Positions 43,412 through 52,736 of a stretch of DNA of 64,000 nucleotides are shown here, piece after piece. Position 1 is the stretch's first letter. Each line of letters begins with the position of its first letter. The notes under the pieces were generated by a model. It did no database searches. It was not told where the DNA came from and was given only the letters and a program-made list of their open reading frames with translations. The DNA is from Synechococcus sp. WH 8016 (GTDB taxonomy: Bacteria; Cyanobacteriota; Cyanobacteriia; PCC-6307; Cyanobiaceae): contig NZ_AGIK01000001.1 of NCBI RefSeq assembly GCF_000230675.1, forward strand, positions 1,116,001 to 1,180,000, read 5' to 3'. The position numbers and the translations under genes were made by a program.

Positions 43412-46129
43412 GTGGCGAACACCCTGGTCATCGTTGAAAGCCCCACAAAGGCGCGCACCATCCGTGGATTCCTCCCCAAGGGCTATCGGGTGGAAGCTTC
43501 GATGGGCCATGTGCGGGATCTGCCGAACAACGCAAGTGAGATCCCCGCAGCTCAAAAAGGTCAGAAGTGGGCCAACCTCGGAGTCAACACAGAGGCGAAC
43601 TTTGAACCTCTTTATGTGGTCCCGAAGGACAAGAAAAAAATTGTGCGCGAGCTCAAAGACGCCCTGAAGGGCGTTGATGAACTGCTGCTGGCAACGGACG
43701 AAGATCGCGAAGGTGAAAGCATCAGTTGGCACCTGCTCCAGCTGTTGTCACCCAAGGTCCCCGTGAAACGAATGGTGTTTCACGAGATCACGAAAGAAGC
43801 GATTTCCAGGGCACTCGATGACACCCGTGAGCTCGATATGGAGCTGGTGCATGCCCAAGAAACCAGAAGAATTCTCGACCGATTGGTGGGGTACACCCTC
43901 TCGCCCCTGTTGTGGAAGAAAGTTGCTTGGGGGCTTTCGGCCGGACGTGTTCAATCCGTCGCTGTCCGACTGCTCGTGCAGCGAGAGCGAGCAAGACGCG
44001 CCTTTCGCAGTGGCAGCTACTGGGATCTGAAAGCTGCGCTCGAGCAGCAGAGCCTCCGCTTTGATGCCAAGCTCACCCACCTCGGCGGGACGAAAGTCGC
44101 CACCGGCACTGACTTTGATGAAAGCACCGGCGGCCTCAAACAGGGCAGCAAGGTGCGCCTCCTGAGCGAAGACGACGCTCGCTCCCTGTCGCTTGCCCTG
44201 AAATCGTCGGACTGGACCGTCTCCTCGGTCGAGGAAAAGCCCACGGTGCGCAGGCCCGTTCCGCCGTTCACAACCAGCACCCTGCAGCAGGAATCGAATC
44301 GCAAATTGCGTCTCTCCGCGCGAGAGACGATGCGCTGCGCTCAGGGCCTCTACGAACGCGGTTTCATCACCTACATGCGCACCGATTCGGTGCATCTCTC
44401 CGATCAAGCCATTACGGCGGCGCGCAGCTGTGTGGAATCGCGCTACGGCAAGGAGTATCTGAGCAAGGGGCCCAGGCAGTTCAGCACCAAGTCACGCAAT
44501 GCCCAGGAAGCCCATGAGGCGATCCGACCTTCTGGTGAGAGCTTCCGCGCTCCGTCCGAAACAGGCCTCGAAGGGCGTGATCTGTCGTTGTATGAGCTGA
44601 TTTGGAAGCGCACAGTCGCTAGCCAAATGGCCGAAGCCCGGCTCACCATGCTCGCGGTGGACCTCACCGTGGGAGAAGCCGTGTTCCGCTCCAGTGGAAA
44701 ACGCATTGATTTCCCTGGCTTTTTCCGCGCCTACGTCGAGGGCAGCGACGATCCTGATGCGGCGTTGGAAGGCCAGGAAGTGTTGTTGCCGGCCCTGAAC
44801 GTTGGGGACTCACCCAAGGTTCATGACGTCGAAGCGCTCGGACACCAAACCCAGCCGCCTGCTCGTTTCAGCGAGGCCTCCCTGGTGAAAATGCTGGAGA
44901 AAGAGGGGATCGGTCGTCCCTCCACCTACGCCAGCATCATCGGCACGATCGTGGATCGAGGCTATTCCTCGCTCAACAACAATTCGCTCACCCCAAGTTT
45001 CACAGCCTTTGCCGTAACCGCTCTGCTGGAAGAGCATTTTCCTGATCTGGTGGATACCGGGTTTACGGCCCGCATGGAAACCACGCTGGATGAAATCTCT
45101 ACCGGGAAAGTGCAATGGCTGCCCTACTTGGATGGTTTTTTCAAAGGCGACGAAGGACTGGAGTCCTTGGTCCAAAAACGCGAGGGAGACATCGACCCGG
45201 GAGCATCACGCACGATCGACCTCGAAGGCTTGCCTTGCGTGGTCAGGATCGGGCGATACGGCGCTTATCTCGAATCCAAACGCGTTGGTGACGACGGAGA
45301 AGAGGAGCTGATCAAGGCGAACCTGCCTCAGGACGTGACCCCAGGAGAACTCGATCACGAACAAGCAGAGCTGATCCTGAAGCACAAAGCCGATGGTCCA
45401 GAAGCACTTGGCGAGGATCCAGAAACGGGCGATCTGGTTTACCTGCTCTTCGGCCAATACGGGCCTTACGTGCAGAAAGGTCAGGTCAGCGATGAGAATC
45501 CCAAGCCGAAACGGGCCTCCTTGCCGAAAGGGGTGAAGCCCGAAGATCTGAAGCTGGATGATGCGCTCGGACTCCTGCGCTTGCCCCGTCTCCTGGGCGA
45601 ACATCCAGAGAGCGGGAAGGTTCAGGCTGGCTTGGGTCGCTTTGGCCCCTACGTGGTTTGGGACAAGGGGAAAGGCGAAAAGGACTATCGCTCCCTCAAG
45701 GGCGAAGACGACGTGCTCGCCGTTGGGCTGAGCCGAGCCCTGGAACTGCTCGCCATGCCAAAACGTGGACGCGGGGGAAGGACGGCGCTCAAGGATCTTG
45801 GAAAACCGGAGGGAAGCGAAGAGACCGTGCAGGTCTTTGATGGCCCCTACGGCCTTTACGTGAAGCAGGGAAAAGTGAATGCGTCATTGCCGGAAGGCAA
45901 AGGCGCCGACGACATCACCTTGAAAGAGGCCATCGAACTCCTCGACGCCAAAGCCGCTACCAAAAAAACGTCACGACGCAAAACGTCAACGGCCAAAACC
46001 ACCACCAAGGCCAAAAGCACCGCCAAGGCCAAGACCGCCAAACCTGCTGCCCGTAAAGCGCCGGCGACGACCAAAACCGGGCGTCTTCGCGCCAGTGCCG
46101 TGCGCGTCATCCGTCCTGGTGACGCTTAA
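43412..46129 (+). CDS. topA: DNA topoisomerase I
   Basis: TopA relaxes negative supercoils. From GTG 43412 ([20 protein letters not shown]) the product is 905 residues. The Toprim domain has [20 protein letters not shown], the active-site Tyr321 is in [11 protein letters not shown], and [12 protein letters not shown] follows. The C-terminal half has repeated zinc-free topo C-terminal modules (GPYVQKGQ..., [22 protein letters not shown]) and a very Lys/Ala/Thr-rich tail for DNA binding. Twenty-three open upstream codons were rejected. Divergent from ndhB. Confidence 0.97.
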   Translation: MANTLVIVESPTKARTIRGFLPKGYRVEASMGHVRDLPNNASEIPAAQKGQKWANLGVNTEANFEPLYVVPKDKKKIVRELKDALKGVDELLLATDEDREGESISWHLLQLLSPKVPVKRMVFHEITKEAISRALDDTRELDMELVHAQETRRILDRLVGYTLSPLLWKKVAWGLSAGRVQSVAVRLLVQRERARRAFRSGSYWDLKAALEQQSLRFDAKLTHLGGTKVATGTDFDESTGGLKQGSKVRLLSEDDARSLSLALKSSDWTVSSVEEKPTVRRPVPPFTTSTLQQESNRKLRLSARETMRCAQGLYERGFITYMRTDSVHLSDQAITAARSCVESRYGKEYLSKGPRQFSTKSRNAQEAHEAIRPSGESFRAPSETGLEGRDLSLYELIWKRTVASQMAEARLTMLAVDLTVGEAVFRSSGKRIDFPGFFRAYVEGSDDPDAALEGQEVLLPALNVGDSPKVHDVEALGHQTQPPARFSEASLVKMLEKEGIGRPSTYASIIGTIVDRGYSSLNNNSLTPSFTAFAVTALLEEHFPDLVDTGFTARMETTLDEISTGKVQWLPYLDGFFKGDEGLESLVQKREGDIDPGASRTIDLEGLPCVVRIGRYGAYLESKRVGDDGEEELIKANLPQDVTPGELDHEQAELILKHKADGPEALGEDPETGDLVYLLFGQYGPYVQKGQVSDENPKPKRASLPKGVKPEDLKLDDALGLLRLPRLLGEHPESGKVQAGLGRFGPYVVWDKGKGEKDYRSLKGEDDVLAVGLSRALELLAMPKRGRGGRTALKDLGKPEGSEETVQVFDGPYGLYVKQGKVNASLPEGKGADDITLKEAIELLDAKAATKKTSRRKTSTAKTTTKAKSTAKAKTAKPAARKAPATTKTGRLRASAVRVIRPGDA

Positions 46130-46650
46130 TGCACGCGCGGTGGTTGCTGATGCCGCTGCTGCTTGCCTTGCAGGCCTGCTCAGGTACCACCTTTGGGGAG
46201 AGGCTTGCCGATAGCTTCGATTCACCAGGCGCACCCGCCGCGGCCGAGGAGACAGCAAGTTCCAAGGTGGAGCAGGAAGCAAACTCTGCAGTAAAGGAAC
46301 CGGAGAGAGCTGAAGACCAGCCCGTCAAAAACAAGGCGACCGCTGCGAAAACATCTAAAGCGCAAACATCCGAAGCGAAAACAACTGAGCAGGAAGACGA
46401 GGAGACAGATCCTTCGGAAGCGAAGACTCCGCAGGAAAAGACCAACGTCCAACCCAACCCGATACCCGCCGAGCCTCGGCCCTATCGCATCACGATTCGA
46501 TTGGCTGCCGCTGATCCTGCAGCACCAGCGGAAAGTGTCACGGATGCCTTACGCCGCGCCGGAATTGGCTTCGAAGTCGAAACGATTGAGAAAATCCCTT
46601 CGCTTCAAACCTCAAAAAAAGCCGCTAGCGACAGCCCAGGACAGCCTTAA
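46129..46650 (+). CDS. Low-complexity lipoprotein
   Basis: The ATG overlaps the topA stop by one base (TAATG). The leader [20 protein letters not shown] has a lipobox (LALQ-C, Cys17), so it is probably a lipoprotein. Residues about 30-115 are low complexity (Ala, Glu, Lys, Thr), followed by a more ordered segment PYRITIRLAAADPAAPAESV, then TDALRRAGIGFEVETIEKIP. That ordered part may be the functional domain. Function unknown. Confidence 0.62.
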   Translation: MHARWLLMPLLLALQACSGTTFGERLADSFDSPGAPAAAEETASSKVEQEANSAVKEPERAEDQPVKNKATAAKTSKAQTSEAKTTEQEDEETDPSEAKTPQEKTNVQPNPIPAEPRPYRITIRLAAADPAAPAESVTDALRRAGIGFEVETIEKIPSLQTSKKAASDSPGQP

Positions 46651-46652
46651 AC

Positions 46653-47300
46653 GTGATGGAACCGCAACTCAGCCGTCGACAGGCTCTACGCATGATGGAG
46701 GCCTCTTACCTCGCGGCGGCGGCAGCCTTGATTTGGCTGGCTCTGTATTACCTGCCGATCGGTGGAGCCCTGTTCCGTCTTGCCCTCCCTCTGCCCCTGG
46801 CGCTGCTGCTCGTGCGTCGGGGCAGTCGAGCTGGGCTTGAGGGCGTCGTTGTCGCGATTCTGCTCTTGGTGGTGCTGATGGGTCCTCTGCGTGGGCCCCT
46901 GATGCTGTTTCCCTACGGAATGCTGTCGCTCTGGCTCGGGTGGTGCTGGCAGAGAAAGGTGAGCTGGTGGATCAGCTGGGGGCTTGGTGTCGTCATTGGA
47001 GCTGCTGGATTTCTCGTGAGGGTGGTCGCGCTGTCCCTGATGGTGGGCGAGAACCTTTGGGTGGTGATCACCAGAGCCGGAGCCGGACTGCTCGATCGTG
47101 TCCTCGAGTTGCTGCAGCTGCCCCTCGCCCCTGATCTGCTGTTGGTGCAAGCCATGGCCATCACGCTCGTTGTGGTGCAGCAACTGGTTTATGTGCTGGC
47201 TCTCCACGCTTTGGCCTACTGGATCTTTCCCCGTCTCCAAGCTCCGATTCCTGAACCTCCTCCCCTGCTCCATGGCCTGGTCGCCCTCGACCCTCTTTGA
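46653..47300 (+). CDS. DUF2232 membrane protein
   Basis: The 215-residue product has about six hydrophobic segments, with RQALRMMEASYLAAAAALIW at the N-terminus and a pattern of short loops (LVVLMGPLRGPLMLFPYGML, WWISWGLGVVIGAAGFLVRV). This fits DUF2232/YybS-like integral membrane proteins. GTG 46653 or ATG 46656 starts it. Its end overlaps the CobT-like gene by 29 bases, so they are probably translationally coupled. Confidence 0.8.
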   Translation: MMEPQLSRRQALRMMEASYLAAAAALIWLALYYLPIGGALFRLALPLPLALLLVRRGSRAGLEGVVVAILLLVVLMGPLRGPLMLFPYGMLSLWLGWCWQRKVSWWISWGLGVVIGAAGFLVRVVALSLMVGENLWVVITRAGAGLLDRVLELLQLPLAPDLLLVQAMAITLVVVQQLVYVLALHALAYWIFPRLQAPIPEPPPLLHGLVALDPL

Positions 47301-48489
47301 GCACCCGGCGGGATGCACCCGCCTTTCCGGTCCAGCATCCGAGTTTTGGTCGGGTGCTATCCACCGCTTTTGGTCTGATCCTGAATCCGGTCCCGATCTT
47401 TTACTCCTGCTGTCCTCCACGTTGACCGCAGAGGTGGAGGGCATCTCTGCCGCGGGTGCCACCTCGGAATCACGCCGCTACACCGCGATTGCTGACGCTG
47501 AGTTGCTGCTTTATGGGCCCTCACATCGGCCTCGCTGGCCATTGCCTCCCCTTCCCGCCGGCGTCTCACCAGCGTTGATCAGTTGGGTGGCTGCGGAGGC
47601 GGTCAAGATTCAGCCCTGGGTGGGTTCGATCGGACTGTCCAAGATGCCTCCCTTCGCGCATCTGCGCTTTGAGAGTCCTGAGCTTGGTCCAGCCGAATGC
47701 ATCAGCAGCGGGCACGCCATGACACCTCAGAGAGTTCTGCAGCTGATCAACCAAGGCCAACGGTTCGGTGAACGTTTGCGCCACCCGCTCGTGCTTGCTG
47801 AATGTGTCCCCGGAGGGACCACCACAGCGTTAGCTGTGCTTTGCGGTCTTGGCGTTCCCGCCCATGACCTGATAAGCGGGAGTGCCATCCATCCACCAAT
47901 GGCCTTAAAACGAGACCTGGTGCGTCAGGGGCTGCAATCGGCACAGTTCAGCGCCACGCCTTCCGCTCAGGAGCTCTTAGCTGCCGTAGGAGATCCTTTT
48001 CAGGCCTTTGCGACCGGGTTACTGATCGGATCGCTCAAGAGCCGTCAACCCCTCCTCTTGGCTGGGGGCAGTCAGATGGCGGCCGTGATGGCACTCGCCC
48101 TCAACATGGTGTCGACCAAACAGCGCCGCTTGCTTTCCAAGCAAGTGCTGATTGGCACAACGGCCTGGTTGGCTGGGGAAGTGCTCACGCCCAGCGGGAG
48201 CAAACGCGCATCCCTGGTCGAGCTGCTGGCATTACTGGAAAATCATTTCGATGTTTCCATCTGTGCGTTGGCGAGTGGCCTGCGCTTTCAGGGGAGTCGA
48301 CACCTCGCGCTGCGTGATTACGAGCTCGGACACGTGAAAGAGGGCGTGGGTGCCGGAGGTCTCGCCTTGCTTGCGCAGCTGCGTGGACTGTCCTTGGAGC
48401 GCATCAGCCAGGCGTGCGACAACGCCATGGATCAATTGCTCGAATCCAAGCGCAAACAGCAGGAATCGCCAAGGGATCCCGCCCCGTAA
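47272..48489 (+). CDS. CobT-like nicotinate-nucleotide phosphoribosyltransferase family protein
   Basis: From ATG 47272 (MAWSPSTLFEHPAGCTRLSG) the product is 405 residues. It resembles the TIGR00303-type group of CobT relatives: RHPLVLAECVPGGTTTALAV, LLAGGSQMAAVMALALNMVS, and DYELGHVKEGVGAGGLALLA. The classic CobT links nicotinate mononucleotide to a lower base in cobamide synthesis. Marine Synechococcus make pseudocobalamin with adenine, so the role here could differ. It overlaps the DUF2232 gene. Confidence 0.78.
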   Translation: MAWSPSTLFEHPAGCTRLSGPASEFWSGAIHRFWSDPESGPDLLLLLSSTLTAEVEGISAAGATSESRRYTAIADAELLLYGPSHRPRWPLPPLPAGVSPALISWVAAEAVKIQPWVGSIGLSKMPPFAHLRFESPELGPAECISSGHAMTPQRVLQLINQGQRFGERLRHPLVLAECVPGGTTTALAVLCGLGVPAHDLISGSAIHPPMALKRDLVRQGLQSAQFSATPSAQELLAAVGDPFQAFATGLLIGSLKSRQPLLLAGGSQMAAVMALALNMVSTKQRRLLSKQVLIGTTAWLAGEVLTPSGSKRASLVELLALLENHFDVSICALASGLRFQGSRHLALRDYELGHVKEGVGAGGLALLAQLRGLSLERISQACDNAMDQLLESKRKQQESPRDPAP

Positions 48490-48498
48490 GGTTTGAGA

Positions 48499-49509
48499 AT
48501 GATCGGCCCATCTGCTCAGCCCGTTTCCTTTCGCCGGCGACAGCTGCTTCAGACCGGCTTGATTGCCGGACTCTCCTGGCTCACAGGCTGTGCGCGGTCG
48601 AATGATTCGCCCCTCTTGCGGGCCCCGAAGAAGAGCCTGCCTGCCCTGTGGCAAAAGCAACTCAAGGCGCCCTGGCGCATTGCAGAGCTGGAAGCGATCA
48701 ACAGCTCCGACCCCCCGTGGCTGTCGTCCACCGATCTGCTCACCATTGGGGATGGTTGGTTATCGCGTCTAGATCCTGGATCGTTTCAAGCCATTGATGC
48801 CGCCCCTCTTCAAGCGCAATTAGGTCCGGCATCAGAGCGGTTTCTGTCTGAATTACCGAGCGACTGGAAAGGCAAAATTTTTCCCGTGGGCGTCAGCCCC
48901 TGGGTGATGCTGTTTCGAGGAGAGCCAGCCCTCAAAGGCCAAGCAGCCAACAGCTGGGATGTTCTGCTCCAGCCTGAACTGAAAGGCAACGTTCTGTTGC
49001 CGTCGAGCCCGCGGCTGGTGATGTCGCTGGCAGAGCACATGCAGGGCCCTGATGCGCTGCGAAGCCTCAAACAGGCAGCGATCAGTTTTGATGATCGCCA
49101 TGCCCTCAACTGGTTGCTGCAAGGCGATGCACAAGTGGCCGTGCTGCCTCTCCAACGCTGCATGGCAGCACTGCTTCGGGATCAAAGGCTGCATGCAGTG
49201 CTGCCTGCGCAGGGTGCGCCCCTGAACTGGACCGTGATGCTGCGCCCTCGTTCAAGCAAAGAGCCCCTCCCTCAGGACTGGGTCAAGAAGGCCTGGGAAG
49301 AGCCACTGCTGAGTCGGATGCTCTCGGCAGGCTGGGTTCCTCCCCTGGCTCGTTCCCAACTCAGCACTGCCATGTCACGGGTGCCAAAACGGCTTCGCTC
49401 CCTGGTTCTTCCCTCCGAGGAGATCTGGCAACGCTGCTGGAATCTTGCCCCTCTGGATCCGTCAGAGCAGGAGGCGTTGAAAGCCAAGTGGCAGGCCTTA
49501 CCCCCATAG
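48499..49509 (+). CDS. Twin-arginine-type lipoprotein, periplasmic solute-binding fold
   Basis: From ATG 48499 (MIGPSAQPVSFRRRQLLQTG) the product is 336 residues. The leader has RRRQLLQ, a twin-arginine-like motif, then LSWLTGC with the lipobox Cys near residue 32. The mature part resembles a PotD/spermidine-type binding protein (SWDVLLQPELKGNVLLPSSP, KQAAISFDDRHALNWLLQGD, AQVAVLPLQRCMAALLRDQR). There are no transporter genes nearby. It is ten bases after the CobT-like gene. Ligand unknown. Confidence 0.7.
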   Translation: MIGPSAQPVSFRRRQLLQTGLIAGLSWLTGCARSNDSPLLRAPKKSLPALWQKQLKAPWRIAELEAINSSDPPWLSSTDLLTIGDGWLSRLDPGSFQAIDAAPLQAQLGPASERFLSELPSDWKGKIFPVGVSPWVMLFRGEPALKGQAANSWDVLLQPELKGNVLLPSSPRLVMSLAEHMQGPDALRSLKQAAISFDDRHALNWLLQGDAQVAVLPLQRCMAALLRDQRLHAVLPAQGAPLNWTVMLRPRSSKEPLPQDWVKKAWEEPLLSRMLSAGWVPPLARSQLSTAMSRVPKRLRSLVLPSEEIWQRCWNLAPLDPSEQEALKAKWQALPP

Positions 49510-50655
49510 ACGTCGTCGAGGGGCCGCGGCCAAGAGCTGATGGGTCTCCGCCAAGAGATCAGGAATCGCCAGTTGATGGGGACAACGGGGCAGGCAATCC
49601 CCGCAGGTCTCACAGCCTTCGGCGTTGACTTCCTCCCACCAGTGGCCAGCGCGCCCAATCAAGTTGTAACGCTCTTCTGTGAACTCCTGCAGGTCGTGAG
49701 CAAGTCGGAGGTTGCGCAGTCGCAACAACTCGGGAATGGGCACCTCCTTCGGACAGGGGAGACAGGCACGGCATTGATGGCAAAGCGTGTCTCCAAGCCG
49801 CTGCTGCCGCAACTGTTCGAGACGAATCACAGCCGTCTGCTCTGCAGGGGTGAGCGCCCCATCACTGCTGGCCATGGAGGCGGCCAGGTTGAGATCGCTC
49901 GGGCGGCTGGCCCCAACCGTCAGGGTGCTAATTCCAGCCGCTAAGAGGTAGCGGTAAGCAAGAGCAAGGGGGTCCCAAGGCTGGCAATCGGCCTTCAGCC
50001 GTGAGCTTGGTGCCTGCAAACGGCCCCCCTTATCGGCGGGGGAGATCGCCATCACTCCCATCCCTGCATCCAGCGCTTCCAACGCCAAGGGAAGCCGGGC
50101 TGGATCCAAAAGATGGAGATGCAGGCTGCAAAACCGAAACCTCCCCGTTGAGATCGCACGAGCGATCAGTGCATTGGAGCCATGGCTGCTGAAGCCAACT
50201 TGACCCACAAGCCCTGATCTCAACGCCCAGTCCAAGAGCCTTGCTCCCTCTCCTTCCACCGCCCAATGCAGGTGTTCCTCTCGATTCAGGCCATGAACTG
50301 CCAAGCCATGCAGAAAGGGGCGTCCCAACCGTTCAAGGCACGCAGATAAGGCGCGTTTTCCTTGTTCCAAAGACAGGCCTGGAAGGAGTTTGCTGGTGAT
50401 TAACCACCCCCCTTCAGGAACGATCCCTTCCTGAGCCAGCTGATCCAAAGCCTGCCCCAAAAAGGTTTCAGCAGGGCCATAGGCGGGTGCCGTCTCCAAG
50501 TGATTGATCCCAGCGGCATGGGCTGCCCGCAAGACGGCAACCATTTGGGCACGATCTTGCAAAGCACGCATCGTCCCCAGGGTGAACAAGCTCACCGCTG
50601 GACCCGTACCAAACGCACGACGAACCCCAGCACCATCCAAAGGCTCTGTGGTCAT
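49498..50655 (-). CDS. Aldo/keto reductase with two [4Fe-4S] clusters
   Basis: The N-terminal about 280 residues are an AKR TIM barrel (VSLFTLGTMRALQDRAQMVA, NHLETAPAYGPAETFLGQAL with the catalytic Asp/Tyr-like region and VGFSSHGSNALIAR). The C-terminal part has two ferredoxin-like cysteine sets: Cys292, Cys295, Cys298, Cys301 followed by Pro, and Cys348, Cys351, Cys354, Cys358 with Pro. Such fusions may pass electrons to or from the reductase site. It overlaps the PBP gene by 12 bases tail-to-tail and the DUF151 gene by four bases. Confidence 0.88.
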   Translation of the reverse strand: MTTEPLDGAGVRRAFGTGPAVSLFTLGTMRALQDRAQMVAVLRAAHAAGINHLETAPAYGPAETFLGQALDQLAQEGIVPEGGWLITSKLLPGLSLEQGKRALSACLERLGRPFLHGLAVHGLNREEHLHWAVEGEGARLLDWALRSGLVGQVGFSSHGSNALIARAISTGRFRFCSLHLHLLDPARLPLALEALDAGMGVMAISPADKGGRLQAPSSRLKADCQPWDPLALAYRYLLAAGISTLTVGASRPSDLNLAASMASSDGALTPAEQTAVIRLEQLRQQRLGDTLCHQCRACLPCPKEVPIPELLRLRNLRLAHDLQEFTEERYNLIGRAGHWWEEVNAEGCETCGDCLPRCPHQLAIPDLLAETHQLLAAAPRRRLWG

Positions 50656-51260
50656 TCCAGAGGAGTGTCGTCGGTCGTTTCCTCGTCCTTGGGTTGTCTG
50701 GACTGAAGGTGGCGGACCATGGCGGCAGGGCTGACCTGATCTATAAATCGACGAAACTCGTTTCGATCCTCTGCATCCGCTTCCGCATCCACAGCGATCG
50801 AGGCTTCAGCAACGACTTCCTCCAACATCCAAATGCTGCTGCCAGTGCGGATGGCAAGCGCAATGGCATCACTGGGCCTGGCATCGATACTCAGGAGATC
50901 GTCCCCTGTCTGCTGCTCCTCGATCGGCTCACAGTCTGCGGAATCTTCGCTGGAGTCTTCTATCTCATCGAATGGTGCGTCGTGGCTGAGTTTCAACACA
51001 GCGCGAAAGGTGCTGTCTTCAATCGCATGGATGATGACCCGTTCGAGGTGCAGCTCACCCGCAGCCAACAAGCTCACCATCAAGTCATGGCTTAAGGGGC
51101 GAGGTGAGGGCTCTCCATTCAATCCAGCCATGATGTTGTGGGCCTGGGCCTGATCGATCCAGATCGGCACTTGGCGCAGTCGAGATGGATCGCGAAGCAG
51201 AACGATCGGACTTCGACTGGCGGCATCTAGCGCAATGCCGATCACGCTCATTTCCACCAT
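50652..51260 (-). CDS. DUF151 bifunctional-nuclease-like protein
   Basis: From the ATG that gives MVEMSVIGIALDAASRSPIV the product is 202 residues; 44 open upstream codons are not supported. The DUF151 core runs to about residue 145: VLLRDPSRLRQVPIWIDQAQ, PLSHDLMVSLLAAGELHLER, and LLSIDARPSDAIALAIRTGS. A variable Asp/Glu-rich C-terminus follows. Plant BFN1-type and Thermotoga homologues suggest nuclease activity, unproven here. The stop overlaps the AKR start by four bases, so the two are coupled. Confidence 0.86.
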   Translation of the reverse strand: MVEMSVIGIALDAASRSPIVLLRDPSRLRQVPIWIDQAQAHNIMAGLNGEPSPRPLSHDLMVSLLAAGELHLERVIIHAIEDSTFRAVLKLSHDAPFDEIEDSSEDSADCEPIEEQQTGDDLLSIDARPSDAIALAIRTGSSIWMLEEVVAEASIAVDAEADAEDRNEFRRFIDQVSPAAMVRHLQSRQPKDEETTDDTPLE

Positions 51261-51318
51261 CGACGGCTCTCCCCCCCTTCCTCGATTATGACCAGTGAAC
51301 ACACGCTGAAGGCGCAGC

Positions 51319-51981
51319 ATGTTCACGGGTCTGGTGCAAGCTGTTGGTCGAATTGAGCGCCGCGGCAGTGGCCTCGTCGTGAGTGGCTGCACTCCATTCG
51401 CGCCCCTTCAGCTTGGGGACAGCGTGGCCGTTGATGGCGTCTGTCTCACGGTGGCGGCACTGGTGGGCGATGGGTTCATTGCCAATGTCAGCGAGGAAAC
51501 GCTGCAACGAAGCACACTCGGACGCAAGGCCTCAACAGGCGGGTCGGTCAATCTGGAACCAGCCCTACGCCTGTCCGATCGCCTTGGCGGGCATCTGGTG
51601 AGTGGTCATGTCGACAGCATCGGTGAGGTGCTGGCCATCGAAGCCCTCAGCCAATCCTGGAATCTCGAATTGCGCTGGAGAGATGCCGCCTATGGCCGCT
51701 ACATCTGTGAAAAAGCCAGTGTGGCCGTGAATGGCATCAGCCTCACGGTTGCAGGATGTTCGGATGCTGGCGCACGATTTTGGATCGCCGTGATTCCTCA
51801 CACCTGGATGGCAACAGCCTTGCGCGATCTCGCACCCGGGGATGAGGTGAATTTAGAAATCGATCTGCTTGCTCGCTACACGGAACGTCTGCTCGACCAC
51901 TCGCGAGAAGGAGCTCCATCCGCCGGGGGCAATCACAGTTCTATGAGCGCTGAGTGGCTCGCCTCCCACGGTTGGAGCTGA
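51319..51981 (+). CDS. ribE: Riboflavin synthase alpha subunit
   Basis: RibE dismutates two lumazine molecules to riboflavin. The 220-residue product has the tandem lumazine-binding barrels: MFTGLVQAVGRIERRGSGLV and AVDGVCLTVAALV in the first, SGHVDSIGEVLAIEALSQSW and VAVNGISLTVAGCSD in the second, with the catalytic His/Ser pair region. Normal length. It starts 58 bases after, and divergent to, the DUF151 gene. Confidence 0.95.
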   Translation: MFTGLVQAVGRIERRGSGLVVSGCTPFAPLQLGDSVAVDGVCLTVAALVGDGFIANVSEETLQRSTLGRKASTGGSVNLEPALRLSDRLGGHLVSGHVDSIGEVLAIEALSQSWNLELRWRDAAYGRYICEKASVAVNGISLTVAGCSDAGARFWIAVIPHTWMATALRDLAPGDEVNLEIDLLARYTERLLDHSREGAPSAGGNHSSMSAEWLASHGWS

Positions 51982-52073
51982 GGGCTAAGGCTTGAAGCTG
52001 AGGGAACATCACAAAAACCGGTCAGATCCTCGGGGAATCAATACCTTTCGTGGGTGTCTCTTTTTCAACGTTC

Positions 52074-52664
52074 ATGACCGCTGACGATCGTCCCGATTCC
52101 CTTGGGACTTTTAAAGCTTTCGCCATCGCTGAAGGCATTCTGCTGATCATCTTGGGTGTCCTCGCCCTGGTCTTTCCAGTGCTTGCATCCGTATGGGTCA
52201 CCGGAGTGATCGCCGTTGTCTTTCTCGTTGGAGGCGTCGTGGGGTGGATCAGCAATCTGGCCCGTTCCAAACGCATGGGCCGCTGGATTTGCTTCTGGCG
52301 TTTAGTTGTCTCCACCCTGTTCATCGTTGCGGGTGCATCGATGATCAGCAATTTCCGAAGTCCGGCAGACGCGGCGGAACAGGTCGCAACGCTGTCTCTC
52401 GCCATCGGCATCGTCTTTCTTGTCGAGGGCGTTGTGGCCTTTTTTAACGGCCTTTCTCACAGCAACCGTCCTGGAGCGGGCTGGGCCGTTGCCAACGGCG
52501 TGATCACCTTCATCCTTGGCTTGCTGATCGTGACCCTGAAGTTCTGGGGCTTGCTTTGGGTGCTGGGCGTCCTTGTGGGCATCAGCTTCCTGTTCAGCGG
52601 CATCGATCTGATTGCCTTGAGCTCCACCATTCACAACGATCAAGATCCACCAGCTGCTGCGTGA
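52074..52664 (+). CDS. HdeD-family membrane protein
   Basis: From ATG 52074 (MTADDRPDSLGTFKAFAIAE) the product is 196 residues; a GTG eight codons upstream is also possible. It has six hydrophobic segments typical of HdeD/DUF308 proteins (GILLIILGVLALVFPVLASV, GVIAVVFLVGGVVGWISNLA, FLVEGVVAFFNGLSHSNRPG). In Escherichia coli HdeD is linked to acid resistance; here the role is unknown. A terminator follows at 52703. Confidence 0.82.
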   Translation: MTADDRPDSLGTFKAFAIAEGILLIILGVLALVFPVLASVWVTGVIAVVFLVGGVVGWISNLARSKRMGRWICFWRLVVSTLFIVAGASMISNFRSPADAAEQVATLSLAIGIVFLVEGVVAFFNGLSHSNRPGAGWAVANGVITFILGLLIVTLKFWGLLWVLGVLVGISFLFSGIDLIALSSTIHNDQDPPAAA

Positions 52665-52702
52665 TCACCACGCAGCCAGGCTCTTTAGACCAGTGAGCGA
52701 AA

Positions 52703-52736
52703 GGGCCCGGGTTTGATCAACCTGGGTCTTTTTTTG
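52703..52736 (+). terminator. Intrinsic terminator after the HdeD-family gene
   Basis: GGGCCCGGGTT (52703-52713), a short loop TGATC and AACCTGGGTCTTTTTTT form a roughly 10-bp stem with one mismatch and a seven-T tract. It overlaps the end of the convergent AbrB gene by about 20 bases. Confidence 0.82.

Noticed and set aside
43286-43732. 149-codon N-terminal extension of ndhB
   Set aside because: It is antisense to the start of topA, has no membrane segments and precedes the normal NdhB start.
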